Origin: Porogramme epimiltina
Lineage: Eukaryota > Basidiomycota > Agaricomycetes > Polyporales > Polyporaceae
Assembly (NCBI GenBank): GCA_900155495.1
Contig: FTLJ01000067.1
Location: 1 to 64,000, forward strand
DNA length: 64,000 nt
Direction of reading: 5' to 3'
In this document: positions 23,000 to 34,934 of the stretch, piece by piece
Position numbering within the stretch: the first letter of the stretch is position 1
Layout of the letters: the number at the start of each line of letters is the position of its first letter
The notes under the pieces: generated by a model
Databases searched by the model: none
What the model was told of the DNA's origin: nothing
Seen by the model: the letters and a program-made list of their open reading frames with translations, nothing else
Translations under genes and position numbers: made by a program

Positions 23000-24615
23000 A
23001 GACGGAGATGTGTTTACGGTTTGGGGTGGGTATGAGAGAGCTTAAACGGCGAGGTGCGTGTCAAAGAGAGGGGAGCCGGGGAGCGTCGATCGGGGCGTAC
23101 GGAGTGTGCGGTTGACGCTGTGGCTAGATACTATATCGACGCTGGCTCGTGTGAAGGAGCGCTGTGCTCCGCCGGGAGGAGAGGGGGGTCTGATTGAGGC
23201 TCGGTCCTTGCGGGGAGAACCTAGGCCGAGGACGGCAGCAAAGGAGTGCTTTGGGGCGTCGGGGGCGGGGTGCTGTGGCGGAGAAGAGCGGAGGACGGAG
23301 AGCATGCAGCGGGGGGACGAGGAGGGTGTGACGGATGGAGAGAAAGATGGCGAAGGAGGGAGGGGGCGGAAAAAAGCGAAAAGCAGTAATTAGAATTAGC
23401 CGCAGGGGAGGATGTTGCGTGGGCTGCTGAAGGCGTGCAAGCCACGAGTTGGAAAGGATCCGAAGGCGGCTGTGATGCCTCGAGGCCGTCGAAGCAGGCC
23501 TTGAGCGAGCCACAAGCTGCCCGACTTGGCGTCGATGTGCGGGCGATTAGAGCGGTGAGTGAATGTATGCGTGCACAGAGCAAGAAGACGAGCAGGACAG
23601 ATGAGCGCAATGAACAACCCGACTGCTTCCCCGGGCTGCCCCCTTGACACCGGCCGGCGCTTCCCAGTGGGAACCCGCCTTCGCTTTCGCTCAGCTCGTC
23701 GCCCCCAATCCGTGGGAATCCCCGCCTGCTTTCCTCCCCCTTCAAACGTCCATCTCGAACGCAGGGCACTTCCGCGCAGCAGAATATATCGAGCAGAACA
23801 CCCCTCCCTCGGACTTTGCCTGCAAACACCGTCCACGATACGCACTACCCTGCTCGTGTGCCGATAAGCGAGTCATCCTTCCATCGTCTAGGCCGCCGAT
23901 AGCCACTCGCGCAAGCCTTCTAGCGGGCCACTGGGGCAGCTCAGCTATTCAGGGCTCCTCAGCGTTCGTATCGCACCGTCGTCCCCGCCCCAGCAGGCGT
24001 CTCGGTTCGCAGCCCCTGATGTGTGTGGTGACATCGAAGTGGACATGGAAGGGCTCGAACTCCAGAAGGTGTACGTATTCGCCGGTAATGGATACTCGGG
24101 TTTGAGTGTATACTCGAATGCACATGATTTCAGCTTTAGTAACGTGCGTTAGAACCCCGCCCCGGTGCCTTGCCCCCTCTTTCTCATGACCATCTCCATC
24201 TGTCCAAATTTACAGGTGTTGATAACATTGCTCGGCTTCGCTCTACAAGCTCTCGCTTCACCAAGAGCTGAGGCGATGTTAGCGGTGCTTACGAGTGGCA
24301 TAGCCATCTGACGCTGGCTTAATTGGGCGTCGTCCTCTTCAGGCTCCGCCGGTCTTCGACAACACAGGCTACTGTGCACTGCGTCTGGAAGATGTCGGCC
24401 GCACAGCTTCATTCACACTGACGTACAAGATCAATCAGCGATCATGTCCAGGGTCCTAGGCGACCCATTGGTCTACCTTCACCCTCTCCTTTTCCCTCAC
24501 CAGCCATCCGCCACTCCAACCCAAAGATCCCCAAATTCCTCTTTACGGCGCGGAGCTCCTTGCGCCCGGGCAGACATCGACCGGAGCCTAGCCGACGCCT
24601 CCAGCTGCGGAAAGG
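23000..24615. other. Intergenic between PX-AGC kinase and DUF6535 gene
   Basis: 1.6 kb. An 87-codon frame at 23042..23305 minus (MLSVLRSSPPQHPAP...) has coding-like composition and lies directly upstream of the kinase start; it could be a 5' exon, an upstream ORF or chance. At about 23905..24152 plus there is an open block ending VYVFAGNGYSGLSVYS that I cannot place. No transposon or RNA gene is recognised. Confidence 0.4.
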
Positions 24616-27068
24616 ATGACAGCCATGGTCACACCCGTTCCTATGACCCAGGAACCCTCGTTTGACTCTGTCATGGGCTCAACAGTAGGTGTATGTGGTG
24701 TATAGGCTTTACTGGTGTATCTCTGACGATGTGGCTAGGATGACAGTCGTTCTGAACCGTCTACCACATCCACACTGATCGAAGATGGGTGGAAGTTACC
24801 GACCCCCCAGGTATGACTGAGCGCTCAGCGTCAATGAGCGTTTTAACCGGGTCTAACTTCTAATGCCGGTAGGAACTCCGCAACGAACTCCTGAAACGCT
24901 ATACGGATTTAGACAAGGCAGAGGCTTGGACGCATTCCGCTGAAATCGTGAAGACGCATAACGACGAGTTTGTTACTCGCTGGAAAGAGGAGATGGATAC
25001 TCTCCTCGTATACGTGAGCACCGCCCTCACCTTTCGATCCCGCAGGGTCTGACGCTTCAGGTACCATAGGCGGGTCTATTTTCGGCCGTCCTAACTGCCT
25101 TCAACGTACAGTCTTACCAATCGCTGCAGCCGGACCCTACGGACCCAACACTCGTGGTTCTCAAGCAGATTTCATCCCAACTGAACAGCTTCTCTATCAA
25201 TTCTAACTTTGTCAACTCCACACAACAACCCCTATCCTCCAGCGCTCTCAATCCTCCGTTCCAGGCTCCCACATCGGCGGTCTGGATCAACACTCTCTGG
25301 TTCTCCTCCCTGGTGTGCTCCCTAGCGTCTGCGTCCATCGCGCTCATGGTCAAGCAATGGCTGCATGAGCTCACCATCGGCGTTTCTGGCACCTCTCGCG
25401 AGAGCGCCCGCATTCGCCAATACCGACTCAACGGCCTCAATCGGTGGCACGTTGGAAGCATCGTCATCATTATCCCTATACTCCTCCAACTCGCGCTCTT
25501 CCTCTTCCTTGTCGGGCTCGTCATGCTCCTCTGGACCCTCGACGGCACTGTCGCCGCCGTCATCACGGCGCTTGTCGGCCTCCTCTTTGTCTTCGTCATC
25601 GCTGCGACCGTCCTTCCAGTCGTGCGCGTCGACTGCTCGTACCGGTCCCCGCAGGCACTCGGCATCTTCATTGTCGTGCGCGCGTTCAAACGATCCGTGA
25701 TGAACTTGGCGGACCGCCTGATCCAGCGCGCATGGGGCGCTACGAGGCGCTGGAAGCGCAGCCGCGGGCTCCTCGGGAAGATCTCTGAGCTTGCGTGGGA
25801 GGCGTACATCACAGTGTGCCTTTCGACGAAGGAGATCCCAACCTGGAGCGGCCGGGAGCACATCGAAGTCTCCAGGACCATGGACCAGCTCGATCGCGAC
25901 CTCGCTGCGGTCGCGTACACCACCACGTTCGATGCCAAGTACCTGGACGACCTACGCCCCCTGTTGGCGGATTTGCCTTGGAATCACGCTATCGCTTGCT
26001 ACGACGAGATTTTCGAGGCGCGAACGCGACTCTGGGGGACGTCTGTTGCTCGTACCCAGGACCGATTCTCGCGCCATTCTTTCGATGTCCTTCATATCCT
26101 CTTGACTGTCGACAATCACGAGAGGGGCCCAGAGTGGCGTGAAGCCGCGAAGAATGTCTTAAACAACCTCCCACCACCTACGACAAGCGACAATCCGGAT
26201 CCTAATGTGCTTCGGAACCTGTCGGTGCTCGCTATGGAGAATTCTGAGGCGGCTGACAAGGCCTTCCTCCGCATCATCACGCATCTGCGTGACTATGAGG
26301 TTGGCGCGGACGTCTGCAGCTCTGGGGAAGGAATAAGAGCAGGTATGATCCTTTTATCACCTACTAGTATAGACAATCCTCTAAGCACACATCCAGTAAT
26401 GGTCATGTCCGACTGGCGGCGCGCGTGCTACCCGGGCGGGGACGACGCCTCCACTGCACTCCAACACTACCTCCAGTCCGTCGAGGCCATCCTCCGCTGC
26501 GCACTCCGCTCCACTTTCTACCCCGGGTCAGCCACTTCGCCCGAGGCCGTCTCCCAGATCGATCGCGCGGCCACACTCGCTCGCGTGCGTCACATTCTCG
26601 CCTCGCTGCGAGACTTCCTGCGGACATCCGTCTGGCGTGAGCCGTCGCTTTATATATGCCTGGGTCTCAGCAACATCGTCCCCCTCCTCGTCGACCTCGC
26701 GCAGGCTGGCCCGGAGGCGCGCGCGCTCGTCACGCCCGAGCTCGCTGAGGTGCTCGGCAATGTGTGGGCGGTACTGGAATCGGGCGACGTCGCGGACGCG
26801 GAGCGCCTACGCCGGGTGCAGGCGTACATCGACTGGACAGGGGAGGTGCTGGAGGCGCTGCGGGCGACGCTGGACGGCCGGCCGGTCAACCATGGTGAGC
26901 CCATGTCGGCGGAGTTTGAGTCCGGGAGCGGGTGGCTGACGACTTTGGTGTGCAGACCAGCGACCCCGATTAAGGAAGCCGAGGGCACAGTTCGGGGATA
27001 GCGTGAAGTCTCCGGCGACTCCGCGCTTCCCCTGGGTTCGCAAGAGAACCCGCCTATTGACAATGTAA
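24616..27068 (+). CDS. DUF6535-containing membrane protein
   Basis: Exons 24616..24684, 24739..24810, 24873..25013, 25070..26342, 26397..26894 and 26956..27068 give about 721 residues. The N-terminal part matches the basidiomycete DUF6535 pattern: WKEEMDTLLVYAGLFSAV, TAFNVQSYQSLQPDPTDP, LKQISSQLNSF, then membrane segments around VWINTLWFSSLVCSLASASI and, after the soluble loop RIRQYRLNGLNRW, IVIIIPILLQLALFLFLVGL and TALVGLLFVFVIAATVL. The remaining 450 residues are soluble and unassigned. Function is unknown; the family is greatly expanded in mushrooms and brackets. Intron 4 (26343..26396, 54 nt) contains no stop and is a multiple of three, so retention would still be readable. If the last intron is retained the protein ends at 27001 instead of 27068. 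Confidence 0.85.
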
Positions 27069-27837
27069 TCTTACTGGACGACCCTTTCTGCGCTGCCCCT
27101 ATACCCCACTCTAGGAGGGTCTCTCGGCGATTTCACTTCGCCGTGGCCAACCACAGCACTTTGCATATCGTGTCTAGGGGTCCAGGTATGGTAAGCGTGT
27201 GATACGACCATATTAGGCCTAATATGGTCGTATCACACGCTTACCATACCTGGACCCCTAGACACGACCCCCTAAGCTTAATTCTCTCGGGTTTATACCT
27301 AATATTAACCATAGGGAGACCCTATAGTAGACCATCCCTGCGCGGACCTCAATCACCCCCGGTGTTCAAGAGCGAATCACATTTGCTGAGCATTAGGGGT
27401 ACACTCGATCACCATCCTCACAGCGATTCTACTGGATGGAGCTCGAGGCTGTGCTCCCTCCTCCCTACCCTTTTCTCTCCTCAACGTCGACTTCGTCAAA
27501 TACGCGTCCAGGAGCGCGTCGAAAGGGTGGCCATTAGAATGCTACCCCTACTAGCACTATGGGGTGGTAGGTGGGGCCAAAACACATAAAAGGCCCCAGG
27601 TTTTGCGCGAAGTCTTCATCCCACACCACTGCAGAGTTCCTGGTGAACACTCAGCTGACGCATAACCTCCCTTTCGCGTTTCATTTTCGCGACTACTCTT
27701 TCGTTACCTCCCTTCGCTCAGCTTCTGCATTCACGACCACTTACGTCTTCCTACTCATCTTCTACTCTTAACAATACCCCATACCCTCCGGGAACACACA
27801 TACCCTTAACGACCTCGTCTTCTCACACTCTTCCATC
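27069..27837. other. Intergenic with perfect palindrome; promoter of Ran1-like kinase
   Basis: Holds the 100-bp palindrome (separate entry) and, further right, a CATAAAAG element at 27585..27592 about 250 bases before the kinase start, followed by CT-rich sequence running into the ATG at 27838. I see no coding exon. Confidence 0.5.
27168..27267. repeat. Perfect 100-bp palindrome (two 50-base arms, no spacer)
   Basis: Bases 27168..27217 are the exact reverse complement of 27218..27267. The centre is TATTAGG/CCTAATA. Matching stops at both outer ends (27167 A against 27268 C). It lies 100 bases after the DUF6535 stop. Confidence 0.97.
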
Positions 27838-29359
27838 ATGAAGACCACCGCCGCCCAGTCCATGCCTAACCTCACTGGGACGATGATCGACCGATACCAC
27901 GAGCTGAAGGAGGTTCTCGGCTCCGGCACCTACGGCGTCGTCTACAAAGCCCTCGACATACGCACCGCCGCGGACCCCACACCCACCTACCGCGCGGTGA
28001 AGATCATGCGCAAAACCGGGCGCAAGAAGTTCGAGATCACCAACATCCAGCGCGAGATCGCGCTGCACGCGCACGTCGGGTCCGCGCGCGGCATCGTGCG
28101 CATGCACGACGCGTTCGACGACGCCAACTACTTCTACATCGTGCTCGACTTCGTCCCCGGCGGGGACCTCTTCACGCAGATCTGCGAGCACAAGGCGTAC
28201 GAGGGCGTGGGCGGCGAGGCGCGCGCCCGCTCTGCGTTCGTCTCCCTCATCGACGCCGTGATCGCGTGCCACAAGCTCGGCATCGCGCACCGTGACCTGA
28301 AGCCGGAGAACGTCCTCGCGAGCGAGGATGGCTCGGAACTCTACCTCGCCGACTTCGGGCTCGCCACGAGGAGGATAACCGTCTCCGAGAACGGCTGCGG
28401 GACGGGTGTCTACATGAGCCCTGGTAAGTCTCCCTCGCACCTCTGCCCCACCCTCACACGTGTGCTGACCCCCTCCCGCAGAGTGCATCGGCGAGATGAC
28501 CGGCAAACAGCCCTTCTGCCCGCGCTCGTCCGACGTCTGGTCGCTCGGCGTGATCTTCATCAACATGCTCACCGGGCGCAACCCGTGGGCCCGCGCCGTC
28601 CTCTCCGACGACGGCTTCGCCATGTTCGTCGACGACCCGACGTACATCGGCGAGTGCCTCCCGCTCGCGCCCGGCGCCGCGCGCCTCATCCGCCGCATGC
28701 TCTCCCTCGACCCGCGCCAGCGCCCCGCGCTCCCCGAGCTCCGCGCCGCCGTGCTCTCCCTCCCCACCCTCTCCCGCGCGCCCAAGCCCCCGAAGACCGT
28801 CAAGGTCTCGAAGGGCGCGCTCCGCGCCGCGCCCCCCGCGGGCGCCCCGAAGGCCCTCGCCGCGCGCCGCCCGACGCCGCACGAGCCGCGCGTGCCCCGT
28901 GGGCTCGCGCGCCTGCACAAGCGCGGGGCGGACTCGGACGCGACCGCGGTCGACTCCTCTTCCTCCGCGCAGGCGGACGCGGCGCCGGCCACGCCCCGCG
29001 CGCCTGCCGCCCCCGCTTTCGCGGACGACATGAAGACGCCCAAGCCCAAGCAGGGCGCGTGGGCCGCCGCCCCCGCCAGCTCGGCGTCGGGCTCCGACTC
29101 GGACGCGGCGAGCTTGGAGACCGCGCGCTCGTCCACTGCTGTGGGCACCCCGCCCGCGTCCCTCGGCGGCGGGTCCGTCGCCACCGCGCTCTCGAGCGGG
29201 TCCGAGTGGGACGCGGCGAGCGAGCGGCCGCTTTCGCCTGCGAAGATCATCAGCGACTACCGGAAGGGGACGGGCGAGTATGACAGGAAGAAGGGCCCGA
29301 CTGCGATGATGCTCATGGCGCTGCACAAGCTTGGCATGAGGCGCGGAGCGATGTTTTAA
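27838..29359 (+). CDS. Ran1/Pat1-like Ser/Thr protein kinase
   Basis: Exons 27838..28423 and 28482..29359 give 487 residues. A complete kinase domain starts near residue 20: LGSGTYGVVYKA (28-39), AVKIMRK, the hinge IVLDFVPGGDLF, HRDLKPEN, LADFGLAT and an activation segment GCGTGVYMSPECIGEM, then SSDVWSLGVIFINMLTGRNPW. The MxPE form of the APE motif with ECIG is typical of Ran1/Pat1, Sks1 and Vhs1 kinases, which control meiosis entry in fission yeast and nutrient responses in budding yeast. The C-terminal 170 residues are low-complexity, Ala/Ser/Pro-rich, ending with a conserved-looking KIISDYRKGTGEYDRKKGP. All catalytic residues are present. A long open frame on the opposite strand is a GC artefact. 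Confidence 0.9.
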
Positions 29360-30124
29360 CTTCTATCGAAACAAAGATTTTGCTTCAGGTTACGTCGCAG
29401 ATAGTGATACAACAAATAGTGATACTGTACAACAAAACAATACGTGAATACCTATTTCATATGGAATACACTTGCGTTATCTCGAAAAGTTGCGCGAGCA
29501 CTGTGTGATACACCGCAGCCTGCGATGATGTCATCGCACACCATTCTTTGCGTCTGTGAGCCTCAGTGTGTGGGGGTTTTTGGTAAGTCGATGACGGTGC
29601 TTCTGGCCACGGGTTCGCGGCACTCCGTAACGTCTGAACTTAGAATAGTAAGCGCGAAGCATAAATCTTCAAAGAGCCTGAGTCAGCAAGGCGAGCGATT
29701 CGGCGATACTTGTTCAAGCCCACACTGCTCCATATGTAGGTGTCCTAGAGTTTGGTCTCCATACCCTTGCGGTCTTCCAAGTTATGCGTCGTGATCTCGG
29801 AAGCCTATTGAAAGGGTTTGATGTGCCAAGTATATGCAAGAAGTCATCTGTGGCGAGTGATAGGGCAACGAGTGGGACAGCAGCGCCCACAAATGGCAGA
29901 TGAGAAGTGCGTTTAGAGACGCAATCGAACTGGGCGGCGAGGATTAGGGACAGACGCCGGGCCATTTGTCAGGAGCCATCACGTGACGGCTTAGATGGAC
30001 GCGATGGAATCTGTGCTCGAAGACGAGAGAGCGTATAAAGTCAGCCACATCGCCGGCATCGTCCTCCACACCCGCCTGCCCGATCCGCACACCCGCCTTC
30101 CCCTCCGCCGTCCGCTTTATCACC
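29360..30124. other. Intergenic, kinase 3' region and thioredoxin promoter
   Basis: The left part contains short AT-rich direct repeats (ATAGTGATAC twice at 29400..29425). An 83-codon frame 29714..29965 minus (MARRLSLILAAQFDC...) has a hydrophobic stretch but no homologue I know; it could be a divergent small gene sharing the thioredoxin promoter. Confidence 0.4.
30034..30039 (+). promoter_or_regulatory. TATA-like element of thioredoxin gene
   Basis: TATAAA within GCGTATAAAG, 86 bases before the thioredoxin ATG, followed by a pyrimidine-rich leader ending CACCATGG, a good initiation context. Confidence 0.45.
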
Positions 30125-30622
30125 ATGGTCAAGCCTATCAACAACCTCGAGGAGTTCAAGACCATCGTACGTGCATCCCCTGAAATGAGCGCTTGTAGCG
30201 CAACGTGCTGATCGGCCCACGATGCGTGTGCAGATCAACGGCGACCGCACCGCTATCGTCGACTTCTGGGCGACCTGGTGTGGCCCGTGCAAGCTCATCT
30301 CCCCTATCTTCGAGAAGCTTTCCGCCCAGTTCCCTGACGCCGACTTCTACAAAGTCGACATCGACGAGGCGACTGACATTGCGGAGGAGATCGGCGTCCG
30401 TGCGGTATGTCCTCGGTCTGTTCGCAGGAGCGCCGGACGCTGACAGATTTCCTAGATGCCCACCTTCATCGCCTTCCAGAAGGGCCAGAAGGTCAAGGAG
30501 ACCGTCGGCGCCAACCCTGCTGCTCTCCAGGTGCGTTGTCCCTTGCGCAGGCTGCGGCTTTAGAAGACTGAACTCTATCTTCGCAGAGCATGATTGCTTC
30601 TGTCGCGACCCCCGCCGCATGA
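30125..30622 (+). CDS. Thioredoxin
   Basis: Exons 30125..30166, 30234..30404, 30456..30530 and 30587..30622 encode 107 residues, the usual size of a cytosolic thioredoxin. The redox-active site WCGPC is residues 29-33, preceded by IVDFWAT; the conserved cis-proline segment MPTFIAF and the glycine region VGANPAAL follow. It reduces protein disulfides using NADPH and thioredoxin reductase, supplying ribonucleotide reductase, peroxiredoxins and methionine sulfoxide reductase. No targeting peptide is present. Introns at every 60-170 bases are normal here; the last exon is only twelve codons (SMIASVATPAA and stop). Confidence 0.97.
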
Positions 30623-31427
30623 GCGTTAGTGTACGCACGAGTGAGAGAAGTATCCTTATGAGACCCTGTATATTGGCTACGCTCTGCACTCGGTAGATGA
30701 ATTCGGAGCTATTTGTATCATCACTGCCTGACCCGGAGCGAAGTATGATGCCATCCATAAGCAGGGCGGCCCGGCGAGTCAGCGTGCGCCCCGGACCGCC
30801 CGTCGTGCATGCCTCCACACCCGACGCGGTGCGCTTGCCTCCGAACCACTTCGGACGACGACGCTGCGCCATCCAGAGCCCGACACTGCTCGCGGGACCG
30901 CACTTCTCTCCTCATGCCACGATCCGCGCTTTCAGCCCGAGCCCGCACACCTGCCCCCGGGCATTCAATTCTTCACGTAACGGCGTCAGATGACGGTGAA
31001 GCGGACGGGTTCGAAGTCGTGCGTGCCTCCGTCTTGTGAACAGCTCCGATCTTGCGTCTGACCCTGCCCGCTTTGCAGAAATATGTTCGGCGTGTTCGCT
31101 ACGTGTCACGCAAAGCCTTTGCCAGCAGATCAACTCAGCACACTAGGCTGTGAGTTCTTGCTACACGCCGCTGGTCGTTCTCCATGTTTGAACGTGCTTG
31201 AAAGTGCACAATAAGGGGTACGTCATCGCCGTAACGGCCTTGCTTCCTCGGTGATCACGGGAGAGGTCGAGATTTTCCCCCGCGGCGAGCACCGTCCCGC
31301 CTAGCCGCAGCGGGCGGGCCTCCACATATCCGCCCGAATTGAGCGATCTAACAGCAGCCGACAGCATATAACAGAAGACTCCCCGCCGTCCGAAGGCTGC
31401 CCACCCACCATTCACCGGGAACTCGCA
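30623..31427. other. Intergenic, thioredoxin 3' region and beta-mannosidase promoter
   Basis: About 800 bases with no exon that I can support. A GC-rich segment (31255..31330) precedes a TATA-like element. Confidence 0.45.
31366..31371 (+). promoter_or_regulatory. TATA-like element of beta-mannosidase gene
   Basis: ATATAA within AGCATATAACAG, 57 bases before the ATG at 31428. Position and context are plausible for a short-leader secreted-enzyme gene. Confidence 0.35.
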
Positions 31428-34400
31428 ATGCGCCTTCGCCGTCTCGGTCTTCTTGCCGCCGGGCTCTCGCCCGCTCTCGTCTCGGCGGAGGTGTTGAGCC
31501 TATCGAGCCTCAAGTGGTCGCTGAAGAATGGCAATGGCTCCATCGTGATCCCGGCGAAGGTGCCTTCTCAAGCCCATCTCGATCTTCTTGAAGCAGGTAT
31601 AATCACTGAACCTCTTCTGGGTATCAACGGTATGTTCGATGTTTTCCCATCCCTCGGGGAGCATATATGCGCGCTGTAATGGATGCTAATGCTCTTCCGG
31701 TGTAGATTTCACCCAACGATGGGTTGTTAATGACAACTGGACATATACGGCGGACCTCATTCCTCTTACGCACAACTTGACTCATGGCACCACTGCGTTG
31801 CTCGTCTTTTACGGCCTAGACACTATCGCCAACATCGTGAGTTAAAACCCATTCACGCCCTTGGTTTCCAACTCACAGGGCGGACAGACCGTCGCTGGCC
31901 ATCAAGTGGCCTGGGTCAACAACCAGTTCCAGCAGTACGTCTATGACGTCACCGACCTAGTGGCGACTCCAGTGCATGGGAATACCAACGTGACAGTCGC
32001 ATTCGAGTCTGCATGGCTCTATGGCCTGAACGTCACTGCGCGACCTGATGTCGAGGTCACCGTTGACGGCGACGTAAGTCATCATGATCCATCTGTCCCG
32101 CTCAACTCATTATGAGCGTACAGTTTGAATATCCCGGCGTTCGACAAGTTATCCGCAAGACACAGTCTGATTTTGGCTGGGATTGGGTATGCAATTCCAC
32201 GCGCTATAAGTATGCATCCTCATCGATGTCGCAGGGCCCCGCATTCGTGCCTAGTGGCATCTTCAAACCAGCATATTTGGTGACCTTGAACGCAAGAGGG
32301 GCAGATGATCCCAAGCCGGCGTCTCATCCACTACTCGCCTCGACCGGACCGATCTTTTTCGAAGAGACCTCCCTCGAGGTTTCCAAGGTCGGCCAAACCT
32401 CCATTCTCAGCGCGAATCAAACGGCAGACTGGCTCGTCAACGTCACCCTCGCCGTCCGCTCCGTCGTCACCTCCGACGCCGCCGCCATCACCGTCGCCAT
32501 CCCCGAGCTGCACTACTCCGAATCGCGCTACGTCGGGCCCATCCAAGCGAACACCACCGCGCCCACGACGCTCCGCGCGAGCTTCGCGGTCCCCGAGGGC
32601 CTCCCGCAGCGCTGGTTCCCGCACAACCTCGAGACGGGCCCGCGCCTGTACAACGTCACCGTCACGCTCACGCTCGACCGCGGGCGCACGCACGCGGCGT
32701 TCGCGACGCGGACCGGCTTCCGCACCGTCGAGCTCGTGCAGACCGCGTACTCCGCGGGGGAGCTCGCCGCGCGCGGCATCACGCCCGGCGACCAGTGGCA
32801 CTTCGCCGTGAACGGGCGCGCGTTCTACACGCTCGGCACGAACATCATCCCGTTCGACCCGTTCTACGCGCGCATGACGAGCGCGCAGGTCCGCTGGGTG
32901 CTCGAGAGCGCGGTGCGGTCCGGGCAGAACATGGTGCGTCCCTTCCTCCCCACTCTGACCCCTGTAGAGCGCTGACGCGCCCCCTCTGACCGCGCGCCGC
33001 GCACCAGCTCCGGGTGTGGGGCGGTGGGATCTACCAGCCGTCAGACGAGCTCACGGGCGGGTACGACTTCTACGCGGCATGCGACGAGCTCGGTATCTTC
33101 GCGTGGTCGGAGCTCATCTTCTCGGACAACCTGTACCCCGTCAACGGCTTCCTGCTCGACGGCATCGCGCCCGAGGTGCGGCAGAACGTGCGGCGCATCA
33201 ACCGCCACCCGAGCAACGCGCAGTGGGCGGGCGGGAACGAGATCGAGGGGATCGTCCTCTCGGTGAACTCGTCGCTCATGAATGCGACTGGGCAGCATTT
33301 CTTGGACGAGGTGAGTGGAGGCTCGCTAGTAGTGCTACTGAAGGGCTAACTCTGAGATCCTTCTAGTATCAGTTCCTGTTTGGAGACTTTTTGCGCGATG
33401 TCGTGTTGAGCGAGCAATCGTCGGTAAGCTGATACGTTCGTGCTGGGAAGCGTTCGCCCCACCCAACGGGACATGTTTAGGTCGCATACACCGACTGCTC
33501 TACCACAAGTGGAGTCCTTAGCCTTGATCCATATGAGATCAGGTATAACAACAAAACCCCGGGTTTTATTTACGGCAACTCTGGTATGTTCACCTGGCCC
33601 CTCATCTAGTAGCATGTCAACTGAAGGGCCTCGTTGAAAGAACGTTACAATTACGATGCTTCCCAAGCATTCAACTATAGCACGTATCCCGTGTCGAGAT
33701 TCGTGAACGAGTTCGGGTTAGTCGCCTTGGATACACTGAGATGATAATCCCGCTCACCACATACTCTAGCTTCCACTCCCTCCCCTCTTTCTACAGCTGG
33801 GAAGAAGTCCTCGAAAACGCCGACGACTTCTCCTTCAACTCGACCGTTGTCGCCTCGCGCGACCACCACCCGCCCGCAGGCAGCCTCGCCTTCCCGAATC
33901 CCAACGCGCCCGAAGGCCAAGCCGAGATGACGTCCGCGGTCGAGTTGTGGCTGCCCACGCCAGGCACCGCGGACGCGAACCAGACGTTCGCACAGTGGTG
34001 CTGGAGCACGCAGCTCTTCCAGGCGCTCAACATGGCCGCCGAGATCGCGTGGTACCGGCGCGGCGCGGGCCTCGGCGAGAACAACCTCGGCGCGCTCGTC
34101 TGGCAGCTCAACGACATCTGGCAGGGCGCGTCGTGGTCCGCGATCGAGTACTCGGGCCGCTGGAAGGTGCTCCAGTACGCGATGGCCGCCGCGTTCGCGC
34201 CCGTCGCGCCGTACCCGTTCTGGTACGCGGACAACTCGACGCTCGAGGTGCGCGTCGTGAGCGACCGCTGGGAGGCCGTGCGCGGCACCGCGCAGCTGAC
34301 GTGGTACGACTGGGCGGGGCGCGCGCTCAACGCGTCGGCGGTGCCGTTCGAGATCCCGAGCTTGAATGGCACCCTCGTGTTCGGCGCGACTGGCCTCGGC

Positions 34401-34934
34401 GCGGTCTTGCCCGCGGGCGCGGACGCGGCGGACGTGTTTATGCTCATCAACGTCACCGCGGAAGTGGACGGCAACCGGAAGGTCACGCAAGAGCAATACG
34501 TAGGTCTCCTATTGTCCGAGAGATCGTCTCACTGACCCTATCCTCCCAGTTCGCCCCCGTGTCGCTCGCAGAGGCCAACCTGGTCGACCCGGCCATCAAG
34601 GTTACTCCTGGGCGTAACCTCACGTTCACGCTTTCTGCACACGGCGGCGTTGCCGCTTTCACGTGGATGGACCACCCCGCAGGGACCGTGGGCTACTTCC
34701 AGGACGCCAAGACAGGCAACCTCGCGAACGGGTTCTTCCTCATTCCAGGCATCGACCGCACACGTAAGTCCACACATCTGGCCCACTCGCACGGCTAGGC
34801 TGTGCGCAGAGACTGACTTTGACGTGGGTCTCGCTGCAGTGCAATTCGTCCTCAACCCCGCGCTGTCGAAGGTCGCGCACCCTGATCCGGCCGATTTTGT
34901 CGTTCGTTCCCTTTGGAACAACACACATCTGTGA
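31428..34934 (+). CDS. Secreted beta-mannosidase, glycoside hydrolase family 2
   Basis: Twelve exons (31428..31629, 31706..31836, 31879..32073, 32124..32186, 32235..32933, 33008..33310, 33367..33423, 33481..33583, 33641..33716, 33770..34499, 34550..34763, 34840..34934) give 955 residues with every phase consistent. Residues 1-20 are a signal peptide (RRLGLLAAGLSPALVSAE). The sugar-binding N-domain has VNDNWTYTADLIPLT and TQSDFGWDWGP; the barrel has RVWGGGIYQPSDELTGGYDF. The acid/base is Glu508 in GGNEIEG and the nucleophile Glu608 in VNEFGFHS. Many NxT/S sites suggest glycosylation. It removes terminal beta-mannose from manno-oligosaccharides outside the cell, the last step of mannan breakdown in a wood- or litter-degrading fungus. 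Confidence 0.95.

Noticed and set aside
27541..27570. CTACCCC...GGTGGTAG hairpin near the Ran1-like kinase promoter
   Set aside because: Short, imperfect stem of the kind expected by chance in GC-rich DNA.
27823..29250. Minus-strand 475-codon open frame opposite the Ran1-like kinase
   Set aside because: Shadow of a GC-rich gene; kinase motifs on the plus strand are complete.
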